This document shows, piece after piece, positions 33,690 to 42,891 of a stretch of DNA of 51,966 nt (positions are counted from its first letter, which is position 1; the number at the start of each line of letters is the position of its first letter). Source of the DNA: Bacteroidota bacterium (lineage in GTDB: Bacteria; Bacteroidota; Bacteroidia; Flavobacteriales_F; PHOS-HE28); assembly GCA_014584605.1 (NCBI GenBank), contig JACTMO010000038.1:1-51966 (forward strand). The letters run 5' to 3'. The notes below the pieces were generated by a model. That model saw only the letters and a program-made list of their open reading frames with translations. It was not told the DNA's origin and did not search any database. The translations under genes were made by a program, and so were the position numbers.

Positions 33690-34574
33690 ATGCCCCTGTC
33701 CGGCTCCCTGATCGAGCGCTTGTGCGAACAGCTCAGCAGGCACACCGGCACCGCAGTGGACATTGAATGGACCAGGCCCATGGGCGGTGGGAGCATCAAC
33801 ACCGCCCACCGCCTGTACAGTAACCTGGGGCGCTGGGTGGTGAAGGTGAACCATGCCGAACGGTATCCCGGGCTCTTCGCGGCGGAGGCGGACGGCCTGG
33901 AGCGCCTGCGGGCCACCGGTGCCGTGCGGGTGCCCGTGGTGGTGGGCCATGGCGAGGACCACGACGATGCCTTCCTGCTGATGGAGCACATCGATGGCGG
34001 CCTGCCCACCACGGCCTCGTGGGAGACGCTGGGTCGGGCGGTCGCCGGCCTGCATCGTCATACCGCGACCGGGTTCGGGCTGGAGCGGGACAACTACATC
34101 GGCAGCCTGCCGCAGCGCAACACACGGGAGGCGGAATGGCCCGCCTTCCTGGTGCAGCACCGGCTGGAACCGCTGGTGCGTCAGGCGCGCGACGCTCACC
34201 GGCTCGATGCCGCCATGGTGCGCCGCTTCGAGCGGCTCCACGGGCGCATCGGTGGGTACTTCCCCACCGAACCGCCGGCCCTGCTGCACGGCGACCTGTG
34301 GAGCGGCAACGTGTTGCACGCGGCCGATGGAACGCCGGTGCTCATCGATCCGGCCGTGTACCATGGGCACCGCGAGATGGACCTCGCCATGGCAAGGCTC
34401 TTCGGGGGTTTCGACGAGGCCTTCTTCGATGCCTATCAGGCCGCGTACCCGCTGGGGCCCGGTTTCGCCGATCGCGTGGAGCTGGCCCAGCTGTACCCTT
34501 TGCTGGTGCACGTGCTCCTGTTCGGCGGCGGGTACACCACCCAGATGGACATGGTGCTGCGGCGCTTCACCTGA
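33690..34574 (+). CDS. Fructosamine kinase family protein
   Basis: Kinase-fold protein of 294 residues, usual for the fructosamine/ketosamine-3-kinase family, which phosphorylates sugars attached to amines and so helps remove glycation adducts. Visible motifs are the glycine region PMGGGSINTAHRL, the ATP-lysine in RWVVKVN, DNYIGSLPQ typical of the family, the catalytic loop H200GDLWSGN207 and the metal aspartate in LIDPAVYHGHREMDLAM. The ATG lies 7 nt after TATCTTGC (33675-33682). The natural substrate in bacteria of this family is usually not proven. Its end overlaps the convergent cytochrome gene by 8 bp. Confidence 0.93.
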   Translation: MPLSGSLIERLCEQLSRHTGTAVDIEWTRPMGGGSINTAHRLYSNLGRWVVKVNHAERYPGLFAAEADGLERLRATGAVRVPVVVGHGEDHDDAFLLMEHIDGGLPTTASWETLGRAVAGLHRHTATGFGLERDNYIGSLPQRNTREAEWPAFLVQHRLEPLVRQARDAHRLDAAMVRRFERLHGRIGGYFPTEPPALLHGDLWSGNVLHAADGTPVLIDPAVYHGHREMDLAMARLFGGFDEAFFDAYQAAYPLGPGFADRVELAQLYPLLVHVLLFGGGYTTQMDMVLRRFT

Positions 34575-36513
34575 GGCGCAGCACGCGGGCCACACGTACC
34601 CGGCCTCCGGCGTCCACCACCAGGTGATAGGTGCCGGGCTCATCGGGCAGGCGGCACCACCAGGCATCGCCCTGGCGGCCGGTGCGGACCGGCACCTCCC
34701 GGCCGGTGGCATCGTAGGCCCGGAGCGTGCCGGGGCCGGCCAGGGTGAAGCGGACGAGCCCGTCCCTGGTCGGATTGGGGAAGATGCCGAGAGCACCGCC
34801 CTGTTCCGCCATGCCCATGCCGAGCACCGACATGGAATCCGCGGCCACCAGGTCCGGCGTGTTGTCCGCCGCATCGTACATGCTGCGGAACGCATCAATG
34901 CGTGCGCCTGAATGGTTGAACATCTCCCGGTTCCAGCGCGGAGGCACCTGCTGGAACCAAACGCGGGCCTTCACCTGCAGCGGACCGTCGTACCCGTTGG
35001 TGGGGATGTGGTAGTGGATGATGTCGCCGCCGTTGCCTTCCAGGCCCAGCGCGTCGTGGTTGAAGTCCGGATCGGTGAGGGCATCGCCGGCGATCACGGT
35101 GGTGTCGTAGCTCGGATGGGAGGTGCTGAAGCCGATCGGCACCAGGCGGTTGTCCTTCAACGGGGTCACGGCGCGCAACAAGGTGGTGGTCACATCACCG
35201 TTCACGTCGCCCATCACCATCTCGTAGATCTGCGCCTGGTCCGGGCGGTCGATCACGTCATAATGCGGCTCAAGGACCGAGTCGTGGCCCAGCACCTCGT
35301 AGTCCGCACCCCAGCCGCCGCTGTGGAACAGGGTGTCGTCCGTGGCGGTGACCGCCACCACCTGCACGAAGGCGCGCCGGTTGGGGAAGCCGCTGGGGAA
35401 CTTGTGGCCGATGATGTTGGTGAGGGCCACGTCCATGTAAAGCGTGTCGGCGGTGCGGTCGGTCATCAGCAGGGACATCTCCACGGAGCTGCGCAGGTGG
35501 CGTTCGCTGCGAGCGATGGTGCTGTCGAACTGTACGGGGGTGGCCGGGATGCCCAGGGGACCGATGTGCGCCTTCATCATCTTCAGCATGAAGGTACCTC
35601 CGCCCGTGAGGTGGTGCTTGCCGAAGGGCGACTGGCCCTCGAGGAAGACGTACTCAGAGGCCAGGGTGATGGAATCCTCGATCCGCGGAAGGTGGCAGCT
35701 GCGGCAGTTCTCCTCGGTGCCGTAATAGACCGAGTTGACGTACTCCTGCCAGACGGTCTGTTCGAAGAAGCTCGTGCCCGTGGGGTTGCCGTTCAGGTCC
35801 ACCGGCTGGTTGATGGCCGTGTGGCATCCGGCGCACACGCGTCCATCCAGGATGTGTGAACCCTGGTCCGGGGTGAAGCCGACAAAGAACTCCATGATGG
35901 CCTCGTTGATCTGCTCCTGGGTGTAGGGTCCCCAGACGCGGGCGCTGTCGAAGTGCAGGTCGCCGGAGAAGTAGTGGCCGGCGGCATCGGGTTTCTGCAT
36001 GTGGCAGGCCAGGCAGGAAACGCCGTCCATGGCCATCACGCTGGTGTCCAGGTGGGCGGCCGTGAAGGGCGGGTTGCCCAGCATCTGCTGTTCGAAGACG
36101 GCGAGCGGGGCGTGGCACTTCAGGCAGTTGTGCTCCAGCTGGGACTGGAGGGCTGGGTTCACCAGCCCCTCATGTTCCATCTTGGCCAAGAAGAAGGGGT
36201 CGCGGGCGCTGTTGGCCATCATGGTGCTGCGCCAGTCGTCCACCACGTTCACGCTCACCCCGTTGCTGTCCACGCTGGCAAGGCCGAGCGAGTCGAAGCC
36301 ATGGCAGCCGGCGCAGCGCCCGGCGGTGACGAAGTAGGTGCCGAACTGGACCGGCAGGCCCTGGATCTGGTCGCGCAGGAAGAAGAGCTCCACGGCGCTG
36401 TGCGGTCCGCGCACCGGGGTGGTGGCGCTGGTCCAGCCCACGAGCATGAACACCACGGCGCACAGCCCGGCGAGCACCCGGAAGCTCCTGGAACCCCAAG
36501 ACCTGCGGATCAT
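34567..36513 (-). CDS. Pentaheme c-type cytochrome with T9SS tail
   Basis: Exported cytochrome of 648 residues. An N-terminal hydrophobic segment (FRVLAGLCAVVFMLVGW) acts as signal or anchor. Five CxxCH haem sites occur at C67-H71, C130-H134, C167-H171, C227-H231 and C270-H274, in the style of cytochrome c554-like multihaem proteins. Residues about 330-540 form a haem-free beta-rich region (DVALTNIIGHKFPSGFPNRR). The last 75 or so residues are a T9SS type A sorting domain (LGIFPNPTRDGLVRFTLAG, LRAYDATGREV). Haem is attached in the periplasm, and the tail predicts later export to the cell surface, which suggests extracellular or surface electron transfer. The redox partner is not in the window. 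Confidence 0.9.
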   Translation of the reverse strand: MIRRSWGSRSFRVLAGLCAVVFMLVGWTSATTPVRGPHSAVELFFLRDQIQGLPVQFGTYFVTAGRCAGCHGFDSLGLASVDSNGVSVNVVDDWRSTMMANSARDPFFLAKMEHEGLVNPALQSQLEHNCLKCHAPLAVFEQQMLGNPPFTAAHLDTSVMAMDGVSCLACHMQKPDAAGHYFSGDLHFDSARVWGPYTQEQINEAIMEFFVGFTPDQGSHILDGRVCAGCHTAINQPVDLNGNPTGTSFFEQTVWQEYVNSVYYGTEENCRSCHLPRIEDSITLASEYVFLEGQSPFGKHHLTGGGTFMLKMMKAHIGPLGIPATPVQFDSTIARSERHLRSSVEMSLLMTDRTADTLYMDVALTNIIGHKFPSGFPNRRAFVQVVAVTATDDTLFHSGGWGADYEVLGHDSVLEPHYDVIDRPDQAQIYEMVMGDVNGDVTTTLLRAVTPLKDNRLVPIGFSTSHPSYDTTVIAGDALTDPDFNHDALGLEGNGGDIIHYHIPTNGYDGPLQVKARVWFQQVPPRWNREMFNHSGARIDAFRSMYDAADNTPDLVAADSMSVLGMGMAEQGGALGIFPNPTRDGLVRFTLAGPGTLRAYDATGREVPVRTGRQGDAWWCRLPDEPGTYHLVVDAGGRVRVARVLRLR

Positions 36514-36601
36514 GACGGCCCAAGTTTACGCAGGTCGGTCCGAAAGAGTTTGACGCAGGTCATGATCGGGCGGTGTCGGAGGAACGATGCGCTCCGAGCC
36601 T

Positions 36602-37588
36602 TCACTGCACGCTGAGCCGCTCCCCGGCCAGGGTCCGTTCCACACGTGCCAGCACCGCGTCCGTCAGCAGGTCCTGGGCTTCCACGGCCTTGATGTTCTC
36701 CTCCAGCTGGGCCGGCCGGCTGGCTCCCAGGATCACGCTGCTCACCCGCGGGTTCCTCAGGCACCAGGCGATGGCGAAGACCGGCAACGAAAGCCCCAGC
36801 TCCTCCGCGATCGCCTTCAGTTCGTCCACCTTCCGCAGGCGCGCCTCGGTGAGCTCCCGTTCACGCAGCCAGTCCAGCCCGGCCGCACGCAGGCGGGAGG
36901 ACGCATCCCCTTCCTTCGTGTGCTTGCCGGTGAGCACCCCGCTGGCCAGGGGGCTCCAGATGGTGGTGCCCAGGCCCACCGTATCGTAGAGCGGCGCGAA
37001 CTCCCGCTCCACCTTCTCGCGGTGAAAGAGGTTGTACTGCGGCTGCTCCACCACCGGCGCCACCAGGTGGTGCTTCTCGGCCACAGCGTGCGCCTGGCGG
37101 ATCCCCTCGGCGTCCCACTCGCTGGTGCCCCAGTACAGCACCTTGCCCTGCATGATCAGCGAGTGCATGGTCCACACGGTCTCCTCGACCGGCGTGGCGG
37201 GGTCGGGCCGGTGGCAGTAGTACAGGTCGAGATGCTCCACCTGCAACCGTTTCAAGGCCGCATGACACGCCTCGACCACATGCTTGCGGTGCAGGCCCAC
37301 CTGGGTGGGCAGCTTGCCGCCCGTTCCGAAGAAGACCTTGCTGCTCACGGTCCAGGTGTCGCGCGGCCAGGCCATCCGAGCCAGGATCCGGCCCATCACC
37401 CGCTCGCTCTCGCCGCGTGCGTAGATCTCGGCATTGTCGAAGAAGTTGACCCCGTGCTCGTAGGCCAGCCGCATCAGGGCTTCGGCGGTGTCGTCGGTGA
37501 TGAGCTTGCCGAAGGTGAGCCAGGAACCCAGGGAGACTTCGGAGACCTGGAGGCCGGAGCGGCCGAGGCGGCGGTAACGCATGGACAT
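36602..37588 (-). CDS. Aldo/keto reductase, KCNAB/YghZ-like
   Basis: NADPH-dependent oxidoreductase of 328 residues of the aldo/keto reductase family. The TIM-barrel catalytic residues are seen: Asp and Tyr in FFDNAEIYARGESE, Lys in VSSKVFFG and His in LYYCHRPDP. The NADPH-binding end is present (VILGASRPAQLEENIKAVE). GSWLTFGK and TIWSPLASGVLTGKH place it with the voltage-gated-channel beta-subunit/YghZ-like group, which reduces diverse aldehydes. ATGs at 37588 and 37582 are both possible; the second gives the more usual MRYRRLGRSGL start. It is divergent from the RidA-like gene with 41 bp between, containing -7-like GATCTTCG and CATCTTCG. Confidence 0.93.
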   Translation of the reverse strand: MSMRYRRLGRSGLQVSEVSLGSWLTFGKLITDDTAEALMRLAYEHGVNFFDNAEIYARGESERVMGRILARMAWPRDTWTVSSKVFFGTGGKLPTQVGLHRKHVVEACHAALKRLQVEHLDLYYCHRPDPATPVEETVWTMHSLIMQGKVLYWGTSEWDAEGIRQAHAVAEKHHLVAPVVEQPQYNLFHREKVEREFAPLYDTVGLGTTIWSPLASGVLTGKHTKEGDASSRLRAAGLDWLRERELTEARLRKVDELKAIAEELGLSLPVFAIAWCLRNPRVSSVILGASRPAQLEENIKAVEAQDLLTDAVLARVERTLAGERLSVQ

Positions 37589-37629
37589 GCCGCGAAGATC
37601 GGTATCCGTCGCCTTCGCATCTTCGCAAG

Positions 37630-38040
37630 ATGACCGGCATCCACAGCAACAAGGCCCCCGAGCCCGTGGGCCACTATCCGCATGCCCGCCGCGTGGGCGA
37701 ACTGCTCTTCCTCAGCGGTGTGGGGCCGCGCGAACGGGGCACGGCCAGGATCCCCGGCGTGGAGCTGAACGCCGATGGTACGATCGCTTCCTACGACATC
37801 GAGACACAGGTGCGCAGTGTGTTCCAGAACGTGAAGTGGATCCTGGAGGATGCCGGTTCCTCCTGGGAGAAGATCGTGGACGTGACGGTCTTCCTCACCA
37901 ACATGAAGGATGATTTCCCCACCTACAACCGGCTGTGGAAGGAGTATTTCGAAAAAGATCCGCCGTGCCGCACCACGCTGGAGATCAACTGCCTGCCCAC
38001 GCCCATTGCCATTGAGCTGAAGGTGGTGGCGCGTGTGTAG
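37630..38040 (+). CDS. nbaF: RidA-family 2-aminomuconate deaminase-like protein
   Basis: RidA/YjgF-family protein of 136 residues. The segment PVGHYPHARRVGELLFLSGV followed by GPRERGTARIPGVE is characteristic of the 2-aminomuconate deaminase branch rather than general enamine deaminases. The conserved arginine is in PPCRTTLEINCLPTPIAIEL. It would hydrolyse 2-aminomuconate, releasing ammonia and giving 4-oxalocrotonate, the step directly after the semialdehyde dehydrogenase encoded 9 kb upstream. That dehydrogenase and the two earlier enzymes being in the window supports the call. The ATG lies 8 nt after CATCTTCG (37614-37621). A general RidA role cannot be excluded. Confidence 0.85.
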   Translation: MTGIHSNKAPEPVGHYPHARRVGELLFLSGVGPRERGTARIPGVELNADGTIASYDIETQVRSVFQNVKWILEDAGSSWEKIVDVTVFLTNMKDDFPTYNRLWKEYFEKDPPCRTTLEINCLPTPIAIELKVVARV

Positions 38041-38089
38041 GAACCGTTCCGGTCACGCCTACCTGCTCCACGGGCATACGGCCCCACAA

Positions 38090-38123
38090 TATCGATACAT
38101 TTGCAACCGTTTCCTACGCAACC
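38090..38123 (+). promoter_or_regulatory. marR operon promoter and possible operator
   Basis: TACATTTG (38096-38103) is a good -7 element 20 nt before the marR ATG. The 8-bp palindrome TATCGATA (38090-38097) overlaps it, and GCAACC is repeated directly at 38103-38108 and 38118-38123. These would be suitable for autorepression by MarR, but no -33 TTG is evident. Confidence 0.45.
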
Positions 38124-38585
38124 ATGTCCACCCTGTCCATCGGCTATTGGAGCTCCGTCGCGGCGCACCAGTACTTCAGTCGGCTGCAGCACAAGCTGGC
38201 CGGGCTGGACCTCGACAACTGGTACTACGTGCTGGTGGTGATCGACGAAGGGGCCGGTGCGTTGAGCCAGCAGGAGCTGGCCGACCGCCTGCTCCTGGAC
38301 AAGGTGAGCATGACGCGGGCCCTGGACCGGTTGGGCGAAGCCGGCTACGTGAAGCGCTGCGACTGCGCGGGCGACCGGCGCAAGCACCTGGTGAAGCTGA
38401 CGCCCAAGGCCCGGCCGGCGCTGCGCAGGATACGCCAGGCCTACAACGATCTGAACGAAGAGGCTCTGCAAGGACTGGGGAGGCTCGAACGCGAGACCTT
38501 TCTGCGGCAGATGGCCGGCATGGTGCGCAACCTGGGTGCGGTGGCCCCACCGGTGCGAATGACCTCCAAACGATTGAACGCATGA
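38124..38585 (+). CDS. MarR-family transcriptional regulator
   Basis: Winged-helix repressor of 153 residues. The DNA-binding core is ALSQQELADRLLLDKVSMTR followed by ALDRLGEAGYVKR, with the wing DCAGDRRKHLVKLTPKARPA; helices at both ends would form the dimer. It heads an operon with an HlyD-type adaptor, an RND pump and a TolC-like channel, and its stop overlaps the adaptor start (ATGA). By family precedent it represses this operon and releases DNA when a pump substrate or phenolic compound binds. Its own promoter region carries a palindrome over the -7 box. Confidence 0.94.
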   Translation: MSTLSIGYWSSVAAHQYFSRLQHKLAGLDLDNWYYVLVVIDEGAGALSQQELADRLLLDKVSMTRALDRLGEAGYVKRCDCAGDRRKHLVKLTPKARPALRRIRQAYNDLNEEALQGLGRLERETFLRQMAGMVRNLGAVAPPVRMTSKRLNA

Positions 38586-39655
38586 AACGATCGGGCATGC
38601 TGTCCCTGATCGTCGCCGGGGCCCTGACGGGTTGTGGCGACAACAGCGGCCGGAAAGCCGGGGGTGGCCCGGCCGGTCCCATGGCGGTGCAGGTGCATGT
38701 GCTGACCCCCGGACCGCTGGAGGACGGGTTCGTCGCCAGCGGCACCCTGGTGGCCAACGAATCGGTGGAGCTACAGAGCGAGGTGAGCGGGCGCATCACC
38801 TCGATCGGGTTCGTGGAAGGCGGTCGGGTGACGGCCGGGCAGGTCTTGCTGCGCATCCACGACGAGGACCTGCAGGCCCAGTTGCGCAAGGCGGAGGCCG
38901 AGCTGGAACTGGCGAAGCTCAGCGAGGAACGGCAGGCCGGTCTTTTGGAGGCGAAAGGCATCAGCCAGGAGGCCTACGACGCCACGCGGACCCAACGTTC
39001 GGCACGGCAGGCCGATGTGGACCTGCTCCGGGCCCAGATCGCCAAGTACACGGTCCACGCCCCGTTCACCGGCACCATCGGTCTGCGCCGCGTGAGCCCC
39101 GGTGGCTTCGTGTCGCCGGGAACGGTGATCGCCACGGTCGTTCAGACGGAGCCCATCAAGCTGGACTTCGCGGTACCCGAGCGCCATGCCAGGCACCTCC
39201 ACCCGGGCAGCACGGTCGGTTTCACCGCAGAGGGCGACACCTCGCGGTACAGCGCCGAGGTGTATGCGAAGGAGGCCGACATGGACCCCGGTACGCGCAG
39301 CATCAAGGTGCGGGCGCGTTGTGCCGATCCACGCGGAAGGCTGCTGCCGGGCGGCTTCGCCAGGGTGGACGTACGGCTGGGCACCATTGCCGACGCGCTC
39401 ACCGTGCCTGCCGGGGCGCTGGTGCCCGACATCAACGGCGAGAAAGTGATGATGATCCGGTCCGGCAAGGCCCGGAGCGTGCGCGTGCGGACGGGGATCC
39501 GCACGGAGACCATGGTGCAGCTGTTGGGCGATGTTCAGCCGGGCGACACCGTGATCACCAGCGCGCTGCTGGCCGTTCGCGACGGGATGGAAGTACGGCC
39601 CGCCGCTGGCAAGGGCACTGTGACGAAACCGATCAACGGGACGAAGGAGCCGTAG
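38582..39655 (+). CDS. RND efflux periplasmic adaptor lipoprotein
   Basis: Membrane-fusion protein of 357 residues linking the inner-membrane RND pump to the outer-membrane channel. A lipobox LTGC (Cys near residue 18) follows a short hydrophobic signal, so it is a lipoprotein anchored to the inner membrane. The biotinyl-lipoyl-like part (ELQSEVSGRITSIGFVEGGR), a helical hairpin (LRKAEAELELAKLSEERQAG) and the beta-barrel part (DFAVPERHARHLHPG) are in the usual order. The ATG overlaps the marR stop by 4 bp, so translation is coupled. The RND gene follows after 113 bp with no gene in between. Confidence 0.94.
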   Translation: MKRSGMLSLIVAGALTGCGDNSGRKAGGGPAGPMAVQVHVLTPGPLEDGFVASGTLVANESVELQSEVSGRITSIGFVEGGRVTAGQVLLRIHDEDLQAQLRKAEAELELAKLSEERQAGLLEAKGISQEAYDATRTQRSARQADVDLLRAQIAKYTVHAPFTGTIGLRRVSPGGFVSPGTVIATVVQTEPIKLDFAVPERHARHLHPGSTVGFTAEGDTSRYSAEVYAKEADMDPGTRSIKVRARCADPRGRLLPGGFARVDVRLGTIADALTVPAGALVPDINGEKVMMIRSGKARSVRVRTGIRTETMVQLLGDVQPGDTVITSALLAVRDGMEVRPAAGKGTVTKPINGTKEP

Positions 39656-39768
39656 CCCATGGTCGTGATCCACCTGTTCCACATCGGCGGCAGAAAGGGA
39701 GCGTGCCCCGGGCCGCGGCGCGCAGCGCCCACGGCGGTACGCCCCGGCCTCACCCCAAGCGCGTCCGC

Positions 39769-42700
39769 ATGAACATCAGCTCCCTGAGCATCGAGCGGCC
39801 CGTACTGGCCACGGTGCTGTCCATCCTGCTGGTGCTGTTCGGCGTCATCGGCCTCACCTTCCTGGGTGTGCGCGAGTATCCCAGCGTGGACCCGCCCGTG
39901 ATCACCGTCACCACCAACTACCCCGGTGCCAATGCCGACGTCATCGAGAGCCAGATCACCGAGGTCCTGGAGGAGAGCATCAACGGGATCGCGGGCATCC
40001 GCACCCTGAGCAGCATCAGCACCGACGGGCGCAGCACCATCACGGTGGAGTTCGAGCTGGACCAGGACCTGGAAGGGGCGGCCAACGATGTGCGCGACCG
40101 GGTGAGCCGTGCCGTGCGGAATCTGCCGCAGGACGCCGACCCGCCCATTGTAGTGAAGAGCGATGCGGACAGCAGCCCGATCATCTCCATGACGATCCAG
40201 AGCGACCAGCGGAGCCTGCTGGAGCTGACCGAGATCGCCACCAACGACTTCAAGGAGCGTTTGCAGACCATTCCCGGGGTGAGCGAGATCAACATCTGGG
40301 GTGAGAAGAAGTACAGCATGAAGTTGCTGCTCGACCCGGCACGGATGGCGGGATACGGCATCACGCCGGGCGATGTGCGTGCCGCGCTGCAGCGCGAGAA
40401 CGTGGAGCTGCCCAGCGGGCGGATCGAGGGCTACCGCACCGAGCTCACCATCCGCACCATGGGGCGGATGACCACGCCGGAACAGTTCAACGACCTGATC
40501 CTGCGCGAGGAGGGCGGTGCCGTGGTGCGCCTGCGCGACGTGGGGCGGGCCGAGCTCCTGCCCGAGAACGAGCGCAGCCTGCTGCGCGGCAACGGTGCCG
40601 TGCCCCAGGTGGCCGTGGCCGTCACCCCGCAACCCGGCAGCAACTACATCGCCATCGCCGATGCCTTCCACGAACGGGTGGCGCGGATCAAGAAGGACAT
40701 GCCGGACGACCTGCGCTACACCGTGGCACTGGACACCACCAGCGGCATCCGCAAGGCCATCACGGAGGTGGAGGAGACGATCCTCATCGCCTTCGCGCTG
40801 GTGCTGCTGATCATCTTCCTGTTCCTGCGCGACTGGCGCACCACTCTGATCCCGGTGATCGCCATCCCCATCTCGCTGATCGGGGCCTTCTTCATCATGT
40901 ACCTCGCGGGCTTCAGCATCAACATCCTCACCCTGCTGGCCGTGCTGCTGGCCACCGGCATCGTGGTGGACGACGCGATCGTGGTGCTGGAGAACATCTA
41001 CGGCAAGATCGAGCGGGGCATGGACCCGGTGCGCGCCGGGCACGAGGGAAGCCGCGAGATCACCATGGCCATCGTGAGCATCACCATCACCCTGGCCGTG
41101 GTGTTCCTGCCGGTGATCTTCCTGAGCGGGCTCACCGGCCGTCTCTTCCGGGAATTCGGGGTCACGGTGGCCGGGGCCGTGCTCATCAGCGCCCTGGTGA
41201 GCCTGACGCTCACCCCCATGATGAGCGCCCGATTCCTGCGCGCCCGACACCGGCAGAGCCGTTTCCATCAGGCCGGTGAGCGCTTCCTCCATCGCCTCGC
41301 CGCGGGTTACGGCCGCTCGTTGCGGCGCTTCATGGCCGTGCGCTGGACCGCCTGGGTCATCATGGCGGTGAGCACGGGGCTGATCTTCCTGGTGGGTGCG
41401 CAGCTGCAGAGCGAACTGGCGCCCATGGAGGACAAGAGCCGCTTCATGGTGATGAGCACCGCACCCGAGGGAACGAGCTTCGAGGTGATGAACGACTACC
41501 TGACCGACATCATCACCACGGTGGACACCCTGCCGGAGCGCGAGGCCCTGCTCAGCGTCACGGCGCCCAGCTTCGGTTCGGCCACGAGCGCCAATGCGGG
41601 TTTCGTGCGCGTGACGCTGGTGCAGCCCGACCAGCGCACCCGCACGCAGGACGAGCTGGCCCGGCAGGTGATGGCGCAGGTGCAGCGGCACAACCTGGCC
41701 CGCACCTTCGTCATCCAGGAGGCCACCATCGGCGGCGGACGGGGCGCCAACCTCCCCGTGCAGTACGTGATCCAGGCGCCCGATTTCGAGCGGCTGCGCG
41801 CGGTGATCCCGGCCTTCATGGAGCGGGTGGACCAGGACCCGACCTTCCGGCTGAGCGACCTGAACCTCAAGTTCAACAAACCGGAGATGCGCGTGGAGGT
41901 GGACCGCGACCGCGCACGCGCCCTGGGCGTCAGCATGCACGACCTGGCCGAGACGCTACAGCTCTACTTCAGCGGGCAGCGCTACGGGTACTTCATCCAC
42001 AAGGGCAAGCAGTACCAGGTGATCGGCCAGGCCATGCGCAACGACCGCGATGCGCCCGTGGACCTCGCCAGCGCCTCGGTGCGCAACGCCAAGGGCGAGC
42101 TCATCCAGCTGGACAACCTGGTGCGGCTCACCGAGGAGAGCGCACCGCCGCAGCTCTTCCGGTACGATCGCTACGTGAGCGCCACCGTCAGCGCCGCACC
42201 CGCCGAGGGACGCACCATCGGCGACGGCATCGCCGCCATGGACCGCATCGCCGACGAGGTGCTGGACGACAGCTTCAGCACCGACCTGGCCGGGGAGAGC
42301 AAGGAGTTCGCCGAGAGCGGCAGCAGCCTCCTCTTCGCCTTCGCCCTGGCCCTGGTGCTCGTCTTCCTCATCCTGGCCGCCCAGTTCGAGAGCTGGCTGG
42401 ACCCCCTGGTGATCATGTTCACCGTGCCGCTGGCCATGACCGGCGCGGTGCTCTCGCTCTGGGTGGGCGGCCACACCCTCAACATCTTCAGCAAGATCGG
42501 CATCATCGTGCTCATCGGCCTGGTCACCAAGAACGGCATCCTCATCGTGGAGTTCGCGAACCAGCGCAAGCAGCAGGGGCTGCGCAGGACCGAGGCGGTG
42601 ATCGACGCGGCCATCCAGCGCCTGCGGCCCATCCTGATGACCACGCTGGCCATGGTGCTCGGTGTGCTGCCCATCGCCCTGGGCCTGGGTGCCGCCGCCA

Positions 42701-42891
42701 AAAGCCGTGTCCCGATGGGCATCGTCATCATCGGCGGACTGCTCTTCTCGCTCGTGCTCACCCTGTACGTGGTGCCGGCCTTGTACAGCTACATGAGCCG
42801 GGAGCGATCGGATGGAGGCGCGGAGGAGAAGGGAGCAGGTGGACCGGCCGAAGAGGATGGTGGCATGGACCAAGCCCAGTTGAACGCATGA
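39769..42891 (+). CDS. RND-family efflux pump (HAE1-like)
   Basis: Inner-membrane proton-driven efflux pump of 1040 residues, full family length, with about 12 membrane helices in two halves and two large periplasmic loops. The start is MNISSLSIERPVLATVLSIL, a typical first helix. Proton-relay residues are present: the Asp-Asp pair in GIVVDDAIVVLEN and the Lys in GLVTKNGILIVEFANQ. The sequence YPSVDPPVITVTTNYPGA is typical of hydrophobe/amphiphile exporters rather than metal pumps. The frame is open for over 1 kb upstream but that part lies over the adaptor gene in another frame. It overlaps the TolC-like gene by 4 bp (ATGA). Confidence 0.96.
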   Translation: MNISSLSIERPVLATVLSILLVLFGVIGLTFLGVREYPSVDPPVITVTTNYPGANADVIESQITEVLEESINGIAGIRTLSSISTDGRSTITVEFELDQDLEGAANDVRDRVSRAVRNLPQDADPPIVVKSDADSSPIISMTIQSDQRSLLELTEIATNDFKERLQTIPGVSEINIWGEKKYSMKLLLDPARMAGYGITPGDVRAALQRENVELPSGRIEGYRTELTIRTMGRMTTPEQFNDLILREEGGAVVRLRDVGRAELLPENERSLLRGNGAVPQVAVAVTPQPGSNYIAIADAFHERVARIKKDMPDDLRYTVALDTTSGIRKAITEVEETILIAFALVLLIIFLFLRDWRTTLIPVIAIPISLIGAFFIMYLAGFSINILTLLAVLLATGIVVDDAIVVLENIYGKIERGMDPVRAGHEGSREITMAIVSITITLAVVFLPVIFLSGLTGRLFREFGVTVAGAVLISALVSLTLTPMMSARFLRARHRQSRFHQAGERFLHRLAAGYGRSLRRFMAVRWTAWVIMAVSTGLIFLVGAQLQSELAPMEDKSRFMVMSTAPEGTSFEVMNDYLTDIITTVDTLPEREALLSVTAPSFGSATSANAGFVRVTLVQPDQRTRTQDELARQVMAQVQRHNLARTFVIQEATIGGGRGANLPVQYVIQAPDFERLRAVIPAFMERVDQDPTFRLSDLNLKFNKPEMRVEVDRDRARALGVSMHDLAETLQLYFSGQRYGYFIHKGKQYQVIGQAMRNDRDAPVDLASASVRNAKGELIQLDNLVRLTEESAPPQLFRYDRYVSATVSAAPAEGRTIGDGIAAMDRIADEVLDDSFSTDLAGESKEFAESGSSLLFAFALALVLVFLILAAQFESWLDPLVIMFTVPLAMTGAVLSLWVGGHTLNIFSKIGIIVLIGLVTKNGILIVEFANQRKQQGLRRTEAVIDAAIQRLRPILMTTLAMVLGVLPIALGLGAAAKSRVPMGIVIIGGLLFSLVLTLYVVPALYSYMSRERSDGGAEEKGAGGPAEEDGGMDQAQLNA

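Noticed and set aside
38632-39768. Upstream extension of the RND pump frame
   Set aside because: It overlaps the adaptor gene in another frame; the RND family N-terminus begins exactly at 39769.
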